From: an uncultured Lachnospiraceae bacterium
GTDB taxonomy: Bacteria; Bacillota; Clostridia; Lachnospirales; Lachnospiraceae
Assembly (NCBI GenBank): GCA_910588655.1
Contig: CAJUPJ010000076.1
Span: forward strand, 1-6,147
Reading direction: 5' to 3'
Length of the DNA stretch: 6,147 bases
The translations under genes were made by a program, and so were the position numbers. Positions 4,639 to 6,147 of this stretch are shown piece by piece; position 1 is the stretch's first letter; the number at the start of each line of letters is the position of its first letter. The notes beneath the pieces are model-generated. The model was not told where the DNA came from. It saw nothing but the letters and a program-made list of their open reading frames with translations, and made no database searches.

Positions 4639-5907
4639 ATGAACGGAGGAACGAGAAAGAGAGGCTCTACATGGTCATATTATTTTGACCTTGGCAAAGC
4701 AGATGGAAAAAGAAAGAAAAAAGAAAAAGGCGGTTTCCGTACTAAAAAAGAAGCAGAACAGGCACTTGCTGCTGCCATCAATGAATATAACAATGCAGGC
4801 CAGGTGTTTGAACCTTCTGATGTCACAGTTTCAGATTACCTGGGGCAGTGGTATAATCTGTTCTGCAAGCCAAACCTTAAATATAATACACAGGTCGGGT
4901 ATTTACGCATTATAGAGGGACACCTTAACCCGAAGTTCGGGCATTACAAATTAAAAGCACTTAACCCTGCCATACTGCAGGAATATGCCAACAGCCTCAA
5001 ATTAAACGGGTATTCCAAAAGCCATATAACTGGAATACTTACAGTGTTCCAGTCTGCACTGGACTATGCTGTTGAGCCGCTCCACTACATAATCCAGAAC
5101 CCCATGAAACCAGTACGTTTCCCAAAAATAGAACGCAAACCAAGGGAACGTATAATCCTGGATTTAGAGGAATGGCAGCGTATCATTAACAGGTTCAGGG
5201 ACACCAGGTATTATATACCGCTTATGGTTGGTTTCTACACAGGACTCCGTATCAGTGAAGCTTTTGCTCTCACATGGGATGACATAGATTTTGATAAAAG
5301 GACTCTTACAGTAAACAAACAAGTTGTAAAACGCAATTCTGGTGCTGATGTGCGCAAAGTTGTAGAGCAGAAAGGAAAGCGTGAACAGCGCTCATCATGG
5401 TATTTTACCACACCAAAGACTGCATCTTCTGCCAGGACTGTCCCTTTCGGGAATACACTTTATGAAGCACTTAAAGCAGAGCATATGGCACAGAAGAAAA
5501 ACGAAGTCCAGTATGGTGAATTTTATACAATACATGTATTAAAAAAAGAAACAGATGAAAAAGGCAATGACATGTACAGGATTGTACCAGTACAGAAATG
5601 TGCTGCCCGCCAGCTCCCACGTACCAGCCTGGTGTGTATTGATAAAAACGGCCAGTATACATCAACTGATTCATTCAAGTACTGTTCAAGGGTTATACAT
5701 AATGAACTGCAGCTTGCCTTTGACTACCATTCATTAAGGCATACACATGCAACCATGCTTATTGAGGCAGGGGCAAATATAAAAAATGTACAGGTGCGCC
5801 TTGGACATGCAAATATCCAGACAACATTACAGACCTATGTACATGATACAGAAAAGATGGCGGAACAGTCCGTTGAACTCTTTGAACAGATTGCTGCCAT
5901 AAAATAA
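4639..5907 (+). CDS. int: Tyrosine recombinase (integrase), Tn916/phage type
   Basis: A site-specific recombinase that inserts and excises the element at its att site. I take the ATG at 4639 (422 aa) because GAAAGGA (4623-4629) lies 9 nt upstream of it; the ATG at 4630 directly abuts that motif and would add three residues. Domains: an N-terminal AP2-like arm-binding domain (about 5-52, RKRGSTWSYYFDLGKADGKR...FRTKKEAEQAL), a SAM-like core-binding domain (about 60-160, starting VSDYLGQWYNLF) and the catalytic domain (about 170-410). The catalytic set is complete: R204 in TGLRISEA, K260 in TPKTASSARTVPF, H364 and R367 in HSLRHTHA, H390 in LGHAN, and the nucleophile Y400 in TYVHDT. Length is normal. 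The gene is less AT-rich than the envelope genes before it. The att-like site lies immediately downstream. No excisionase is recognised. Confidence 0.96.
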   Translation: MNGGTRKRGSTWSYYFDLGKADGKRKKKEKGGFRTKKEAEQALAAAINEYNNAGQVFEPSDVTVSDYLGQWYNLFCKPNLKYNTQVGYLRIIEGHLNPKFGHYKLKALNPAILQEYANSLKLNGYSKSHITGILTVFQSALDYAVEPLHYIIQNPMKPVRFPKIERKPRERIILDLEEWQRIINRFRDTRYYIPLMVGFYTGLRISEAFALTWDDIDFDKRTLTVNKQVVKRNSGADVRKVVEQKGKREQRSSWYFTTPKTASSARTVPFGNTLYEALKAEHMAQKKNEVQYGEFYTIHVLKKETDEKGNDMYRIVPVQKCAARQLPRTSLVCIDKNGQYTSTDSFKYCSRVIHNELQLAFDYHSLRHTHATMLIEAGANIKNVQVRLGHANIQTTLQTYVHDTEKMAEQSVELFEQIAAIK

Positions 5908-5925
5908 ACTTAAAACACCCAGTAT

Positions 5926-5982
5926 ATCCAAAAATAAGGCTGAAACACAAAAAGTTCAATGTGTACAGCCTTATTTTTGGAT
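5926..5982. terminator. Bidirectional hairpin terminator after int
   Basis: A perfect 17-bp stem (5926-5942 with 5966-5982) has AAGGCTG/CAGCCTT at its core, flanked by an A tract on one side and a T tract on the other. It therefore fits an intrinsic terminator in both directions. A second 5-bp stem (ACACA 5945-5949 with TGTGT 5960-5964) lies inside the loop. It starts 18 nt after the integrase stop and would also stop transcription entering from the right. Confidence 0.85.
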
Positions 5983-6002
5983 TTAGGGGTACTTTTTAAA
6001 AT

Positions 6003-6042
6003 ATGGGTGGCAAATGGGTGGCAAACCCACAAAACTGCCACC
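6003..6042. repeat. Putative integrase arm-type binding repeats
   Basis: ATGGGTGGCAA occurs twice in tandem (6003-6013 and 6014-6024), a period of 11 bp, about one helical turn. The core GGTGGCA recurs inverted at 6042-6036. Such short repeats between int and the crossover site are the usual layout of arm sites bound by the N-terminal domain of Tn916/lambda-type integrases. Assignment is from position and spacing. Confidence 0.6.
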
Positions 6043-6061
6043 ACAAATTTCTTGTAAATCC

Positions 6062-6100
6062 TTATTTTATACGGTTTAGCAGACAAATTGTTTCCACATG
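6062..6100 (-). other. 3' end resembling an RlmD/RumA-type methyltransferase gene
   Basis: Read leftward from 6100, the frame encodes HVETICLLNRIK followed by TAA (6064-6062). This matches the conserved C-terminus of RlmD/RumA-family 23S rRNA uracil-5-methyltransferases (FPxTxHVETVxLL), whose gene is a known 3'-end integration target for Firmicutes elements. To the right, VFPYTS is readable (6123-6106) in another frame; joining it to HVET needs removal of 5 bp (6101-6105). No intact upstream gene frame exists to the window edge, since stops occur at TAG and TAA further right. It is probably an element-borne copy of the target's tail at the att site, or a damaged target gene. Confidence 0.5.
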
Positions 6101-6121
6101 TGTCGAGAAGTATATGGGAAC
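6090..6121. other. Candidate att core (crossover) site
   Basis: GTTTCCACAT (6090-6099) faces ATATGGGAAC (6112-6121), whose complement is GTTCCCATAT: 8 of 10 positions match. The arms are inverted around a 12-bp centre, GTGTCGAGAAGT. Inverted core-type sites flanking a short crossover region, next to arm repeats and an integrase gene, are the expected structure of an att site. The second att copy is not in the window, so the exact crossover cannot be fixed. Confidence 0.5.
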
Positions 6122-6147
6122 ACGCTTCTTTTACCTCGTCTACTGCA

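Noticed and set aside
5759..5959. 66-codon leftward ORF over the int 3' end and terminator
   Set aside because: It is antisense to the integrase catalytic region and crosses the 17-bp terminator stem; no start signals.

Overview
The window looks like the lysogeny/maintenance and integration end of an integrative element (temperate phage or ICE-like) from a low-GC Gram-positive, probably a clostridial (Lachnospiraceae-like) host. The basis is AT-rich DNA, strong AGGAGG-type ribosome binding sites, XRE-family regulators typical of Firmicutes elements, and a Tn916/phage-type tyrosine integrase. The host assignment is inference.

Layout. At the left edge a leftward gene of unknown function (1-351) runs off the window, possibly preceded by a 29-codon ORF whose stop lies in its RBS. 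A self-contained rightward unit follows: a promoter (463-491), a leader built from a 29-bp tandem duplication, a 79-aa zinc-ribbon-like protein (571-810) and an intrinsic terminator (831-884). A leftward pair lies opposite it: a 77-aa XRE/Cro-like protein (967-1200) and a 56-aa protein with a TTG start (794-964), whose 3' end overlaps the zinc-ribbon gene tail to tail. The 159-bp divergent intergenic region (1201-1359) holds two face-away promoters. Each has a different palindrome in its -35/-10 spacer, which is the layout of a two-regulator switch. The rightward regulator (1360-1824) is an XRE repressor-like protein with no visible self-cleavage domain.

After an AT-rich gap (1838-2265, with a possible 40-aa leftward ORF and several inverted repeats) come three same-strand genes for envelope proteins: a lipoprotein (2266-2841), a secreted protein with a bacterial Ig-like domain (2900-3565), and a membrane-anchored glycine-zipper protein (3717-4271). 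Their position between repressor and integrase is where temperate phages often carry superinfection-exclusion or lysogenic-conversion genes. A 367-bp non-coding stretch then leads to a tyrosine integrase (4639-5907) with a complete set of catalytic residues.

The right end (5908-6147) holds a long bidirectional terminator hairpin, 11-bp tandem repeats that look like integrase arm sites, and an imperfect inverted-repeat core (6090-6121) that looks like the crossover site. Read leftward, the DNA next to the core encodes HVETICLLNRIK-stop, which resembles the C-terminus of RlmD/RumA-type 23S rRNA uracil methyltransferases, a known integration target. The frame is broken just to the right of the core, so this may be attP, a tandem junction or a damaged target rather than a simple junction with an intact gene.

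Working model (inference): the divergent regulators set the dormant or active state, the rightward genes are expressed in the integrated state and alter the cell envelope, and the integrase acts on the adjacent att site. No structural, replication or conjugation gene is recognisable here, so phage and ICE cannot be told apart.
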